DNA from: Bradyrhizobium cosmicum
GTDB taxonomy: Bacteria > Pseudomonadota > Alphaproteobacteria > Rhizobiales > Xanthobacteraceae
Direction: 5' to 3'
Length of the DNA: 64,000 bases
NCBI RefSeq assembly: GCF_007290395.2
Contig: NZ_CP041656.2
Span: 5,208,001-5,272,000 of the forward strand
Both the position numbers and the translations under genes were made by a program. Positions 35,089-44,642 of the stretch are shown here, piece after piece (the first letter of the stretch is position 1; each line of letters begins with the position of its first letter). The notes under the pieces were generated by a model, which was not told where the DNA came from, did no database searches, and saw only the letters and a list, made by a program, of their open reading frames with translations.

Positions 35089-37881
35089 TTAGCCGGTGTT
35101 CCTTAACCCCGCCGAAATCCCGTTGATCGTCAGTTGAATTCCGCGCAGCACCTGCTCGTCCGGGTTCTGCGCGCGGTGCTCTTTCAAGAGCTCGACCTGC
35201 ACGTGGTTGAGCGGATCGAGATAGGGGAATCGGTGGCGCACCGAGCGCTCCAGCAGCGGGTTGCCCTGCAGCAGGCGGTCCTGACCCATGATGTCGAGCA
35301 GCGTCTCGATGCAGGAATGCCATTCGCGGCGGATGCGGCCGAAGATTTTTTCGCGCAGGGCTTCGTCCGGCACGAGCTCGGCATAACGCGAGGCGATCGC
35401 GATCGAGCTCTTGGCGAGCACCATGTCCATGTTCGACAGCAGCATGCGGAAGAACGGCCACTCATTGTAGAGCTCTTTCAGGAACGGCATGCCCTTGTCG
35501 GGATGCTGCGCAATCCACTGCTCGACCGCGCTGCCGAAGCCGTACCAGCCCGGTAGCATCAGGCGGCATTGCGCCCATGAGAACACCCAGGGGATTGCGC
35601 GCAAATCCTCGATCGCGCGGGTCTTCTTGCGCGAGGCCGGACGGCTGCCGATGTTGAGGGTCGCGATCTCGTTGATCACGGTCGAGGCCCAGAAATAATC
35701 GACGAAGCCCTCGGTCTCGTAGACGAGGCCACGATAAGCCTTGAAGGCGAGGCCCGACAGCTCGTCCATCGCGGTGAGATATTCGCGGCGTGGCGCGCTC
35801 TGGCGCGGATGCAGCAGGCTCGCCTCAAGCGTCGCGGCCGCGAGGATCTCCAAATTGCTGCGGCCGACCTCGGCGTTGGAATATTTCGACGAGATGATCT
35901 CGCCCTGTTCGGTGATGCGAATCTGGCCGTTCACGGCGCCGCCGGGCTGGGCGATGATGGCGTCATAGCTCGGACCGCCGCCGCGGCCGACCGAGCCGCC
36001 GCGGCCGTGGAACAGCCGCAGCCGCACGTGATGCCGCTCGAACACTTCGACGAGACCGATCTCGGCCTTGTAGAGCTCCCAGCCCGAGGTAACGAAGCCG
36101 CCATCCTTGTTGCTGTCGGAATAGCCGAGCATGACCTCCTGCACGCCGCCACAGCTGTCGACGAGGCGACGGTAATCGTGCAGCGACAGCATCCGATCCA
36201 TGATGACGCTTGAAGCCTGCAAATCCTCGATGGTCTCGAACAGCGGCACGATGTTGATGGCGCTGCGCCCGGAGGGATGGACGAGGCCAACTTCCTTCAA
36301 CAGCACCGCGACCTCGAGCATGTCGGACATGCTCTTGCACATCGAGATGATGCACTGGGGAATGGAGTCCGAGCCGAACTTCGCATGCGCTTCCGCCGCG
36401 GCATGGAAGACGTTGAGCTCGCCCATGGTCTCGTCGCTGTACTTGACGAAGGGCGAGACCAGCGAGCGCGGGCTGCGCAACTCGTTGGTCAGCAGCGAGA
36501 TGCGGGCGTCTTCGCCGAGCGCGAGATAGGACATGCCGGGGTTGGCGGCGTCCATCAGCTCGGCGATGGTGCGCTCGTGCACGGCAGAGTTCTGGCGGAT
36601 GTCGAGCCGCGCCAGATGGAAGCCGAAGCAGTCCACCGCGCGCCGCAGCAGCCGGAGCCTGCCGCGCGCGATGACACGGGCGTTGTTGGAGATCAGCGAG
36701 CGGTGCAGCACGTCGAGGTCGGCCTGCAGCTCCCTGACGCTCCCATAGGGTGCACCCTTGCCCACCGGCCGGCGCGTGATCTCGACCTGAAGCTTTTCAG
36801 CCGTCGCGGTCAGGCGGGCATAGATGCCGGAGACCGCGAGGCGATAGGGCTCGCCGATCCGGTGTGGCGAGGTGTCCGGCGAGCGCTCCGCCAGAGTGCG
36901 CAGCTCCTCTGAGATGTCGGCAAGGTGCGCCGCGATCGACAGCTCGGAGCCGAGCACGTGCAGCTCTTCCAGATAGAACTGCATCACCCGGCTCGACTGC
37001 AGCCGCAGCGTGCCGCGCATGACGTCGGCGGTGACGAAGGGATTGCCGTCGCGGTCGCCGCCAATCCAGCTTCCCATGCGCAGGAACGAGGCGAGCTCGC
37101 CCGCGGCCTGCTCGCCGCCCTCCTCCAGCCGGTCCTCCAGCACGTTGACCAGCCGCGGCACCTCGCGCAGGAACGTGTAATCGTAGAACGATAGGCCGTT
37201 GGCGACCTCGTCGAGCACCGTGAGCTTGGTCCGGCGGAGCAGATTGGTCTGCCACAGCGTCAGCACCTCGCGGCGAAGCTGCTCGTCGGAGGCCACGGCC
37301 TCGTCCGCGGTCAGCGCGACGCGTTCGCGGCGGTCGAGCAGAGCGGCGACCTCCATCTCGCGGTCCATGGTGCTCTTGCGGCGGACCTCGGTCGGGTGCG
37401 CAGTCAGGACCGGGCTGACCAGCGCGGTCTTGAAGAAGCTCCGCAGCGCATCGGCATCGATCCCCGCGGCTTTTGCATGGGCCAGCGTCTCCGCCAGCAC
37501 TCCGGAGCCGCTGGCGGCACTGCGGGCGCGCATCTGGCGGATGTTGTTCTGGTCCTCGGCGATGTTGGCGAGATGGGAAAAATAGCTGAAGGCGCGGACG
37601 ATCCGCACCGTCTCGGAGGTCGACATGCTGTCGAGGATCTGCTCGAGCTCGCGGCGGGCGAGCCGGTCCTCGTCGCGGTGGAACCGGATCGAGGTCTGCC
37701 GGATGCGCTCAACCAGGTCGAACAGATCGGCCCCTTCCTGGTCGCGCACCGTGTCGCCCAGAATGCGCCCGAGCAGGCGGATGTCGTCCCGCAGCCGCGC
37801 GTCCGCGTCCAGCGCTTGAGCGTCTTCAGGGCGGTTGGCGCGCTGATCGGCGACGTCGGATGGTACGGTCTGGAGGGACAT
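35089..37881 (-). CDS. ppc: Phosphoenolpyruvate carboxylase
   Basis: 930 residues from ATG 37881, preceded by GGGGAG; the open frame extends to 38151 but the added residues are non-conserved. Active-site motifs: [12 protein letters not shown] near residue 165, [15 protein letters not shown] near 600, [10 protein letters not shown] near 560 and [19 protein letters not shown] near 735. The C-terminus [11 protein letters not shown] is the conserved PEPC tail. It carboxylates PEP with bicarbonate to oxaloacetate, replenishing the TCA cycle. It is monocistronic by position. Confidence 0.97.
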   Translation of the reverse strand: MSLQTVPSDVADQRANRPEDAQALDADARLRDDIRLLGRILGDTVRDQEGADLFDLVERIRQTSIRFHRDEDRLARRELEQILDSMSTSETVRIVRAFSYFSHLANIAEDQNNIRQMRARSAASGSGVLAETLAHAKAAGIDADALRSFFKTALVSPVLTAHPTEVRRKSTMDREMEVAALLDRRERVALTADEAVASDEQLRREVLTLWQTNLLRRTKLTVLDEVANGLSFYDYTFLREVPRLVNVLEDRLEEGGEQAAGELASFLRMGSWIGGDRDGNPFVTADVMRGTLRLQSSRVMQFYLEELHVLGSELSIAAHLADISEELRTLAERSPDTSPHRIGEPYRLAVSGIYARLTATAEKLQVEITRRPVGKGAPYGSVRELQADLDVLHRSLISNNARVIARGRLRLLRRAVDCFGFHLARLDIRQNSAVHERTIAELMDAANPGMSYLALGEDARISLLTNELRSPRSLVSPFVKYSDETMGELNVFHAAAEAHAKFGSDSIPQCIISMCKSMSDMLEVAVLLKEVGLVHPSGRSAINIVPLFETIEDLQASSVIMDRMLSLHDYRRLVDSCGGVQEVMLGYSDSNKDGGFVTSGWELYKAEIGLVEVFERHHVRLRLFHGRGGSVGRGGGPSYDAIIAQPGGAVNGQIRITEQGEIISSKYSNAEVGRSNLEILAAATLEASLLHPRQSAPRREYLTAMDELSGLAFKAYRGLVYETEGFVDYFWASTVINEIATLNIGSRPASRKKTRAIEDLRAIPWVFSWAQCRLMLPGWYGFGSAVEQWIAQHPDKGMPFLKELYNEWPFFRMLLSNMDMVLAKSSIAIASRYAELVPDEALREKIFGRIRREWHSCIETLLDIMGQDRLLQGNPLLERSVRHRFPYLDPLNHVQVELLKEHRAQNPDEQVLRGIQLTINGISAGLRNTG

Positions 37882-38840
37882 GGCTCGCTCCCCTTTAAGA
37901 GCACCCTTGGCACCCCGGCAGGGTCGAGTGTGCGATATTTTTCTGCCGCAGTGCAAGACGAACTTGGGAGCACCGCAAACTGACGGGCGCTCGTGGTCAG
38001 TCTCAGCAAGAACATGCTTTCGCGATCTCGCGGCGCCTTTCGCCCGAGCTTTGCTGTCCGTTTCGCCCATCAAGAAGAAAGGGCGCAGGGAAGGCCGGGC
38101 GCCGGCTGGCACCCAAGGTCCGCACGCGGAATACGCACGCGGGGTGACCACAGGTGATGCCGGTCGCCCGGCCTTCCCTGCGCAATGGTTTTACGGCTTA
38201 TGGCGCGCTCTCCTCGGGGAGCGATGCACTATTGCCCCCGTCGCCTTGCGGCTCATCGATGCGCGCACCGGTTGGCCGCCACATCACCGCAAGCCTTGAC
38301 GCCAGCCTGCGGGCGCCAGGACCACACGCTTTTGCCGTCCGCGGACATCCCTCCCCGATCATTCCAGGGCTTGCGCGTGCTCGCCCCAAAAGCCGAAAAG
38401 AAACGCTGTAACCGCGCCGTGTCGATCCCGCGGATCGTGATGGCTCACGGGGATTGCCCGCCCTGCCACCCCGTCACGCGCCGGCGCTGCCGCGTCCATC
38501 GCATCCCGGCTCACGTATCGTGACGATCGCGAAACGCCCCTTTGGCGGGCCGGGATGGCATGCGGTTTAACCGAATATAGAATTTCGGTCAATCAGAATA
38601 TTTGAACGGCGCGGCCTTGACCTGCATGTGGCATGTTTTGCCCGTCGGGCAACGCGAGGGATGGTGTGGGCAACGCGTGTGAGGGCCTGTCAGGTCTGGC
38701 GCGGTCAGGAGCAATGAAGCCGACAGTCCGCCGTGGGCCACGTCCGCACAGCGGCGGAATTGATGCGCCGGGCGTTCTTAACGTCAACGCAATGTCTAGT
38801 GATGGATGCCGCAAGTTTGTCCGAACATAGGGAGGGCCCA
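37882..38840. other. 0.96-kb stretch without a recognisable gene
   Basis: Between ppc and the grpB-like gene. The first 200 nt are the ppc upstream region. From 38083 the sequence is a repeat element with long inverted arms, and near 38638-38652 a second palindrome TTGCCCGTCGGGCAA. Short open frames of 60-140 codons occur on both strands but have no ribosome sites, no domain-like pattern and overlap each other. From memory, short hypothetical proteins sharing stretches such as LLPPSPCG and RVHRIP recur in Bradyrhizobium genomes, as expected if this is a multi-copy non-coding element. No tRNA or rRNA is visible. Confidence 0.6.
38083..38183. repeat. Long hairpin element with 19-bp perfect arms
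   Basis: GCGCAGGGAAGGCCGGGCG at 38083-38101 is the exact reverse complement of 38165-38183, with a 63-nt loop that holds further short complementarities (CGGGGTGACC, GGTGATGCCGGTCGCC). An RNA of this region would fold into a strong stem-loop. It is the 5' part of a repeat element that appears to run on to about 38580. Confidence 0.75.
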
Positions 38841-39341
38841 TCAATCGGGGTTGGCTAAAATCTCTTGGATGAATGGGTCTTTGGCTATCAGGTATTGCTG
38901 AATACCTGAGCTGTTCTCGCTTTCCAGCCTTAGCTTCAACTCCTGATATTTCAAACGGTCCTCTGCATGCCTGCGGAGATGATCTCGGAATCTCAGCATC
39001 CGAGCAATCTGTCCATGACCATCCAAGCACACATGAAGCTTGTGAGTGCGGGCACCTCCCACATCCCGCTTGAAAAAGTGGTGGCCCGGTGAGAGATCGC
39101 CTCCGCGACGGTAGCCTAGCGCCACCAATGATCGGCTCCAACCTTCCAACCCGCCGTCTGAGTTGACTACCGCAAGCACGTCAATTTCTGCCTTGGCGAC
39201 CAAGTCAGGTATGGCGGTGCTCCCGACGTGATGAATCCCAATCAGCGCGAGACCGAAAACAGGCTTCAGTCGCGCCTCTTCTGCCGCGTATTGTTGCGGC
39301 CACGTCGGATCATAAGGCTTGATGGGGCTAGTGAGCGGCAT
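38841..39341 (-). CDS. GrpB family protein (nucleotidyltransferase-like fold)
   Basis: 166 residues. The GrpB signature is clear: the opening IKPYDPTWPQQYAAEEARL, the HHVGSTAIPDLVAKAEIDVLAVV block (residues 37-59) with the G-S-T-A-I and D-x-D-like nucleotidyltransferase elements, and LHVCLDGH near 102. The biochemical role of the family is unknown; some relatives are fused to kinases such as CoaE. Base composition is visibly lower in GC than the neighbours and codons such as AAA, CTT and TTG are frequent, so recent acquisition is possible. It lies 15 bp after the yccF-like gene. Confidence 0.88.
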   Translation of the reverse strand: MPLTSPIKPYDPTWPQQYAAEEARLKPVFGLALIGIHHVGSTAIPDLVAKAEIDVLAVVNSDGGLEGWSRSLVALGYRRGGDLSPGHHFFKRDVGGARTHKLHVCLDGHGQIARMLRFRDHLRRHAEDRLKYQELKLRLESENSSGIQQYLIAKDPFIQEILANPD

Positions 39342-39356
39342 GTCTCGCGTTCGCCC

Positions 39357-39761
39357 CTAGGCCGGCACGATCACCTTGCCGATCGGCCAGAGCGCGATGC
39401 CGGCGAGCTTCAGATGGGCCCAGGCGAAGGGGATGCCGATGATGGTCACGGCCAGCACCAGAGCCGTCACGAGATGACCGAGCGCCAGCCACCAGCCGGC
39501 CAGCACGAACCAGATGATGTTGCCGATCACCCCGAGCGGCCCGGTGCCGATATCCTCGACACCGGTGACCTCATAGCGATTGACCGCCCGCGATCCGAAC
39601 GGCAGCAACGTGTAGACGGCGATGTTGAACGCCGCGCGCGCCCAGGGCAGGCCGACGATGGTGATCGCCATGATGACCGCGGCGATCAGCCAGCCGGCCG
39701 CCATCCAGGCGCCGCCGATGAGGATCCAGAGGATGTTGAGCAACATGGAAACGGGGGTCAT
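39357..39761 (-). CDS. YccF-domain inner-membrane protein
   Basis: 134 residues with two repeats of the YccF domain (NILWILIGGAWMAAGWLI at residue 9 and NIIWFVLAGWWLALGHLV at 81), each followed by a VGLPWARAAFNIA or IGIPFAWAHLKLA segment. Four hydrophobic segments are expected. The function is not known in the family. Confidence 0.9.
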   Translation of the reverse strand: MTPVSMLLNILWILIGGAWMAAGWLIAAVIMAITIVGLPWARAAFNIAVYTLLPFGSRAVNRYEVTGVEDIGTGPLGVIGNIIWFVLAGWWLALGHLVTALVLAVTIIGIPFAWAHLKLAGIALWPIGKVIVPA

Positions 39762-39916
39762 GGTTTTTATCCGCGGTCAATGATCCCGCCTATATAGGCG
39801 CGAAAATCATCGCTGCGAAGACGGCCAGCGGCCTCCGCCGCGTCCGATTGCCTCAAATGGCGTCGCCCGCCTTCCACTTCATCGAATTGACGCACGCGAT
39901 CGTCAGAATGGCACAG

Positions 39917-39931
39917 CGATTGAAACAATCG
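39917..39931. promoter_or_regulatory. Small palindrome upstream of glgX
   Basis: CGATTG-AAA-CAATCG, 48 bp before the glgX start, in a region otherwise free of genes. It may be an operator. There is no independent support. Confidence 0.3.
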
Positions 39932-39978
39932 GAACACAACGGCGTTGCTGTCGCGGCCATTGGGGCCTGGGGATTTAC

Positions 39979-42096
39979 ATGTCCGATTTCGTCATCGAGG
40001 AAGGCCTGCCGTATCCGTTGGGTGCCCATTGGAGCGGCAAGGGCACGAATTTTGCGGTCTTTTCAGCCAATGCCACCAAGGTGGAGGTCTGCCTGTTCGA
40101 CGGCGATCGCGAGACGCACCGCTTCGAGCTGCCGGAATATACCGACCAGGTCTTCCACGGCTACATCGCAGGCGTGGGGCCCGGCACCTTTTACGGCCTT
40201 CGCGTCCACGGCCCCTATCAGCCCGAGGCCGGCCATCGCTTCAACCCGAACAAGCTCCTGCTCGATCCCTATGCGCGCGCCCACGCCGGCACCCTGACAT
40301 GGGACCCGGCGGTGTTCGGCTACAAGATGGAGACTGGCGACGACACCACCTTCGACGAGCGCGACAGCGCGCCGTTCATGCCGAAATGCGTGGTGGTCGA
40401 TCCGGATTTCGACTGGCAGGCCGAGACGGCGCGGCATAACGTGCATTGGGACGAGACCATCGTCTACGAAACGCATGTGAAGGGCTTTACCAAGAAGCAC
40501 CCCGACGTGCCCGAGCATCTGCGCGGCACCTATGCCGGCTTCGCCGCGCCCGAGATGATCGGACACCTGACCTCGCTCGGCGTCACCTCGGTCGAGCTGC
40601 TGCCGGTGCACTCCTTCATCAACGACGACTATCTGCTGAAAAAGAACCTGGTCAACTACTGGGGCTACAACAGCATCGGCTTCTTCGCGCCGGATCCGCG
40701 CTATGCCTCCGACGTGCCGAACTCCTTGCGCGAGTTCAAGGAGATGGTGTCGAAGCTGCACGGCGCCGGGCTCGAGGTGATCCTCGACGTCGTCTACAAC
40801 CACACCGCGGAAGGCAACGAGCTCGGGCCGACGCTGTCGTTCAAGGGCATCGATAACGCCAGCTATTATCGCCTGCTGCCGGACCGGCGGCGCTATTACA
40901 TCAACGACACCGGCACCGGCAACACCGTCAACCTGTCCCATCCCCGCGTGATCCAGATGGTGATGGACAGCCTGCGCTACTGGGCCGGCCACATGCATAT
41001 CGACGGCTTCCGCTTCGACCTCGGCACTATTCTCGCCCGCGAGGTCTACGGCTTTGACGAGCAGAGCGGCTTCCTGAAGGCGATGGACCAGGATCCGCTG
41101 CTGGCGACCGTGAAGCTGATCGCCGAGCCCTGGGATTGCGGCCCCGGCGGTTACCAGGTCGGCGGCTTCCCGCCCGGCTGGGCCGAGTGGAACGACAAAT
41201 ATCGCGACATCGTGCGCGACTACTGGCGCGGCGAGGCCCCGCCCTCCGCGCTTGCCGCGCGGCTGCTCGGGTCGGCCGACATTTTCGGCCGTTGGGGCGG
41301 CCGGCGCTCATGGGCAAGCGTCAATTTCATCACTGCCCATGACGGCTTCACGCTGAACGACTGGGCGAGCTACAACGACAAGCACAACGACGCCAATGGC
41401 GAAAACAACAAGGACGGCAATTCGAACAATCTGTCCTGGAATTGCGGCGTTGAAGGCCCGACCGACGACAAGGACATCCTTGCGCTGCGCGAGCGGCAGA
41501 AGCGCAACATGCTGGCGACGCTGCTGCTCTCGCAGGGAACGCCGATGCTGCTCGGCGGCGACGAGTTCGGCCGCAGCCAGCAGGGCAACAACAACGCCTA
41601 TTGCCAGGACAGCGACATCTCCTGGTTCGACTGGACCATGGGCGACGATGCGCAGGCGCTGCTCGCCTTCACCAAGCGCGTGATCCAGCTCCGGCGCGAC
41701 TACCCGATCCTGCGCCGCAGCCGCTTCCTCACCGGTGCCCATGACGCGCAGCTCGACATCCGCGACGTCGTCTGGGTCAACGCCAACGGCGGCGAGATGA
41801 CGAGCGCCGATTGGGAGAACGGCTGGCAAAAGTGCTTCGGCGTCGTGCTCGACGGCCGCGCGCGCAAGACCGCGATCCCGCGCCGCGGCGAGGACGACAG
41901 CGTGCTGATCATCCTCAACAGCTACGAGGGCGAGGTCGACTTCAAGCTGCCGCACACCACGGCCGGCCCGTGCTGGTCGCTGCTGCTCGACACGACCATC
42001 GCCGACGGTGCGTCGGGCGACCGGTTCGAGTTCGATGCGATCTACAAAGTGCCGGGGCGGTCGTTCCTGCTGTTCGTGGGCGGGGAGCTGGCGTAG
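39979..42096 (+). CDS. glgX: Glycogen debranching enzyme GlgX
   Basis: 705 residues, the usual GlgX/TreX length. An N-terminal CBM48 domain (residues about 8-110, GAHWSGKGTNFAVFSANA) precedes a GH13 barrel with DVVYNHTAEGNE (region I), the nucleophile Asp in DGFRFDLG (region II), the acid Glu in AEPWDCG (region III) and ITAHDGFTLNDW (region IV). It removes alpha-1,6 branches from phosphorylase-limit glycogen. No other glg or tre gene is in the window. Its 3' end faces the next gene with only 9 bp between stops. Confidence 0.96.
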   Translation: MSDFVIEEGLPYPLGAHWSGKGTNFAVFSANATKVEVCLFDGDRETHRFELPEYTDQVFHGYIAGVGPGTFYGLRVHGPYQPEAGHRFNPNKLLLDPYARAHAGTLTWDPAVFGYKMETGDDTTFDERDSAPFMPKCVVVDPDFDWQAETARHNVHWDETIVYETHVKGFTKKHPDVPEHLRGTYAGFAAPEMIGHLTSLGVTSVELLPVHSFINDDYLLKKNLVNYWGYNSIGFFAPDPRYASDVPNSLREFKEMVSKLHGAGLEVILDVVYNHTAEGNELGPTLSFKGIDNASYYRLLPDRRRYYINDTGTGNTVNLSHPRVIQMVMDSLRYWAGHMHIDGFRFDLGTILAREVYGFDEQSGFLKAMDQDPLLATVKLIAEPWDCGPGGYQVGGFPPGWAEWNDKYRDIVRDYWRGEAPPSALAARLLGSADIFGRWGGRRSWASVNFITAHDGFTLNDWASYNDKHNDANGENNKDGNSNNLSWNCGVEGPTDDKDILALRERQKRNMLATLLLSQGTPMLLGGDEFGRSQQGNNNAYCQDSDISWFDWTMGDDAQALLAFTKRVIQLRRDYPILRRSRFLTGAHDAQLDIRDVVWVNANGGEMTSADWENGWQKCFGVVLDGRARKTAIPRRGEDDSVLIILNSYEGEVDFKLPHTTAGPCWSLLLDTTIADGASGDRFEFDAIYKVPGRSFLLFVGGELA

Positions 42097-42105
42097 GGGT
42101 TCGGA

Positions 42106-42900
42106 TCAGCGCCCCTCGAACTTCGGCTCGCGCTTCTCCATGAACGCCTTCATGCCCTCGGCCATGTCCTGCGTCTTGAACAACGGCAGCAGCTGGAGAT
42201 AGACGTGGTGGACGTGGTCGGAGAAGTTTTCGTTCAGGCCCATCCGCATCATGCGCTTGGAGGCCTGCACCGCGAGCGGCGCGTTGGCGGCGATCTCGCG
42301 AGCGATCGCGGTGGCGCGGGTCATCAACTCGGCATCCGGCACGACCTCGTTGGCGAGACCCCAGTCCAGGCATTCGCGCGCGCTGAGCGTGCGGCCGGTG
42401 AAGATCAGCTCGGAGGCCTTGGCCCAGCCGAGCATGCGCGGCAGCAGCCAGGTGCCGCCGGATTCCGGCACCACGCCGCGCTTGACGAAGGCGGCGGCGA
42501 GTTTTGAGGATTCCGCCATGATGCGGATGTCGCAGCCGAGCGCGGTATCCATGCCGTAGCCGGCCGCGCCGCCATTGACGGCGCAGATGGTCGGCTTGTC
42601 CATCGCCTGCAACACCGTCGGCGGCGTGTTGCGCAAATTGATCGTGGTCGGCGACGACGCGGCGCTGAGGCCGTTGCCGTCGCGTTCCTTGCGCAGATCG
42701 AGGCCGGCGCAGAACGCCCGGCCCTTCCCGGTGAGGATGACGACGCGGACGTTCCTGTCCTCGTTGGCCTCGGTCAATAGCCGCGCCAGATCGTTCAGCA
42801 TCGGTCCGGAGATCGTGTTCATGCGCTCCGGCGCGTTCAGCGTGATGGTCGCGATGTGGTCGGCGACGGTGTAGAGGACTTCGTTTGCGGCGTCGGTCAT
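42106..42900 (-). CDS. Enoyl-CoA hydratase/isomerase (crotonase) family protein 1
   Basis: 264 residues. Crotonase fold: TLNAPERMNTIS at residue 20, the first oxyanion segment RAFCAGLDLRKERDG near 66, the second AVNGGAAGYGMDTALGCDI near 108 and the helix FVKRGVVPESGGTWLLPRMLG near 138 with an acidic residue (E) where hydratases have catalytic Glu. It probably hydrates or isomerises an enoyl-CoA. It is first of the crotonases in the 42-53 kb region and is followed upstream by an acyl-CoA synthetase gene on the same strand. Confidence 0.92.
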   Translation of the reverse strand: MTDAANEVLYTVADHIATITLNAPERMNTISGPMLNDLARLLTEANEDRNVRVVILTGKGRAFCAGLDLRKERDGNGLSAASSPTTINLRNTPPTVLQAMDKPTICAVNGGAAGYGMDTALGCDIRIMAESSKLAAAFVKRGVVPESGGTWLLPRMLGWAKASELIFTGRTLSARECLDWGLANEVVPDAELMTRATAIAREIAANAPLAVQASKRMMRMGLNENFSDHVHHVYLQLLPLFKTQDMAEGMKAFMEKREPKFEGR

Positions 42901-42941
42901 GACAAATGGTTTCCTGTCGTTTCGATCCGGCTACGAGGCGT

Positions 42942-44486
42942 TCAGATCTTCCGTCCCGCCTGCTCCCAATAGGGATCGCGCAGGCGGCGCTTGAAGATCT
43001 TGCCGGAGTCTTCGCGCGGCAAACCGTTGCGGATCTCGATATGCTTCGGCACCTTGTAGTCGGCCAGCGAGGTCTTCAACCGCGCCCGGACGTCGGCGGC
43101 ATCGAGCGTGACGCCCGGCTGCGGCTCGACCACCGCCATCAGCGCCTCGCCGAACTCGGCATCGGGGATCCCGAACACGGCGCAGTCATGCACGCCGGGA
43201 ACGGCGTGCAGCACGGATTCGATCTCGGCCGGATAGATGTTGACGCCGCCCGAGATCACCATGTCGCGCTTGCGGTCGCAAATGAAGACATAGCCGTCTG
43301 CGTCGATGTAACCGACATCGCCGGAGGTGATGAAACCGTCGCGGTCGATCTCGGCGCGCTTCTCCGGCTTGTTGTGATAGGTGAAGTCCGCCATCTCGGC
43401 CATGCGGGAATAGATCTCGCCGATTTCGCCGACATCAAGCAAGCTTCCGTCCTCGCCGACGAAGCGCAACTCGGCGCCGGGCGAAATCCTGCCAACCGTG
43501 CCGGGCTTCCTCAGCGCGTCCTCGGAGGTCGCGAAGGTGACCGCACTAGATTCGGTCGAGCCGTAGAACTCGTAGATCACCGGCCCCCACCACTCGATCA
43601 TGGCGCGCTTGACGTCCGCCGGACAAGGCGCGGCGGCGTGGATGATGTGGCGGAGCGAGGAGACGTCGTATTTCCTGCGCACCGCCTCCGGCAGCTTCAT
43701 CAGGCGAATGAACATGGTCGGCACCATGAAGATGGTGTCGATCTTGTAGCGCTCGATCAGTTCAAGAAACTCTTCGGGCTCGAAACGCGGCATCAGCACC
43801 AGGACGCCGCCGAGCTTGCCGGCGCGGATGCCGAACGAGTTCGGCGCGGAATGATAGAGCGGCCCCGGCAGGATCGCGCGGGCGCCGGGTTTCAGCCCGT
43901 AGATCATCGCGCGCATGCGCTCGCCAGCGGCCTGCTGCGCCGGCGTCGGTGCATTGCGCCGCACACCCTTGGGATGGCCTGTCGTGCCCGAGGTGTAGAT
44001 CATGTTCATGGGCTGTGGCACGACCGGGCCGTCATAGGGCTGGTACTGCACGAGCCAGGTTTCGAAATCGATCGCAAAATCCGGCGTTGTCAAATGATCG
44101 GGATCGACCTTGTAGTTCGACAGAATTTCCGGCGGCGTTGGGACGCTGAGCACGGTGACGCCCTTCGGAATCACGTCGCGCAGGGCGTGCAGCATGTCGG
44201 CATGTCCGATCAGGACGGAGGTGCCGGTGTCGCCGAGGATGTAGTTGATCTCCTCCGGCTTGAAGTGCCAGTTGATCGGCACGCCATAGGCCCCAAGCCG
44301 CATCGCGGCATAGGCCGCCTCGAGGAAAGCGATGTCGTTGCGCATCAGCATGCAGACGCAATCGCCCTGCCTGACGCCGAGCGTGGCAAGGCCGCTCGCG
44401 ATGCGATCGGCGCGGCTGGCGACCTCGGCGTGGGTCCGGCGGCGCTCGCCGGAGACGATGCCGAGAAAGGGAGACGTTCCACTCAT
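42942..44486 (-). CDS. Acyl-CoA synthetase (AMP-binding, ANL superfamily) 1
   Basis: 514 residues from ATG 44486, with GGAA upstream; the longer open frame starts inside repeat D copy 2. Adenylation motifs: the P-loop YTSGTTGHPKGVRR near residue 165, FYGSTES near 312, GDVGYIDADGYVFICDRKRDM near 400 and the catalytic Lys in GKIFKRRLRDPYWE at the C-terminus. It activates a carboxylic acid to its CoA thioester. Position, 41 bp before the crotonase gene, suggests both act on the same acid. Confidence 0.93.
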   Translation of the reverse strand: MSGTSPFLGIVSGERRRTHAEVASRADRIASGLATLGVRQGDCVCMLMRNDIAFLEAAYAAMRLGAYGVPINWHFKPEEINYILGDTGTSVLIGHADMLHALRDVIPKGVTVLSVPTPPEILSNYKVDPDHLTTPDFAIDFETWLVQYQPYDGPVVPQPMNMIYTSGTTGHPKGVRRNAPTPAQQAAGERMRAMIYGLKPGARAILPGPLYHSAPNSFGIRAGKLGGVLVLMPRFEPEEFLELIERYKIDTIFMVPTMFIRLMKLPEAVRRKYDVSSLRHIIHAAAPCPADVKRAMIEWWGPVIYEFYGSTESSAVTFATSEDALRKPGTVGRISPGAELRFVGEDGSLLDVGEIGEIYSRMAEMADFTYHNKPEKRAEIDRDGFITSGDVGYIDADGYVFICDRKRDMVISGGVNIYPAEIESVLHAVPGVHDCAVFGIPDAEFGEALMAVVEPQPGVTLDAADVRARLKTSLADYKVPKHIEIRNGLPREDSGKIFKRRLRDPYWEQAGRKI

Positions 44487-44537
44487 TTTTGCGTTCCGAT
44501 CTTTCGTCGGGTTGAACACGATGGCCACAATATCACT

Positions 44538-44639
44538 CGTCATCCGGGGATGCGCCGAAGGCGCAGGCCCGGAATCCATAACCACCATCGGGAGTATGGA
44601 TTCCGGGCTCGCCGCTTGCGCGGCGCCCCGGAATGACGG
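44538..44639. repeat. Palindromic intergenic repeat, family D, copy 2
   Basis: 102 nt: CGTCATCCGGGGATGCGCCG ... CCCGGAATCCATA on the left and TATGGATTCCGGGC ... GGCGCCCCGGAATGACG on the right. It ends 4 nt before the stop codon of the next crotonase gene and is very similar in its inner arms to copy 1 at 28025-28133. Confidence 0.9.
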
Positions 44640-44642
44640 TGG

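Noticed and set aside
38154..38523. Short open frames in the gap after ppc
   Set aside because: They overlap each other, have no ribosome site and lie in a repeat element.
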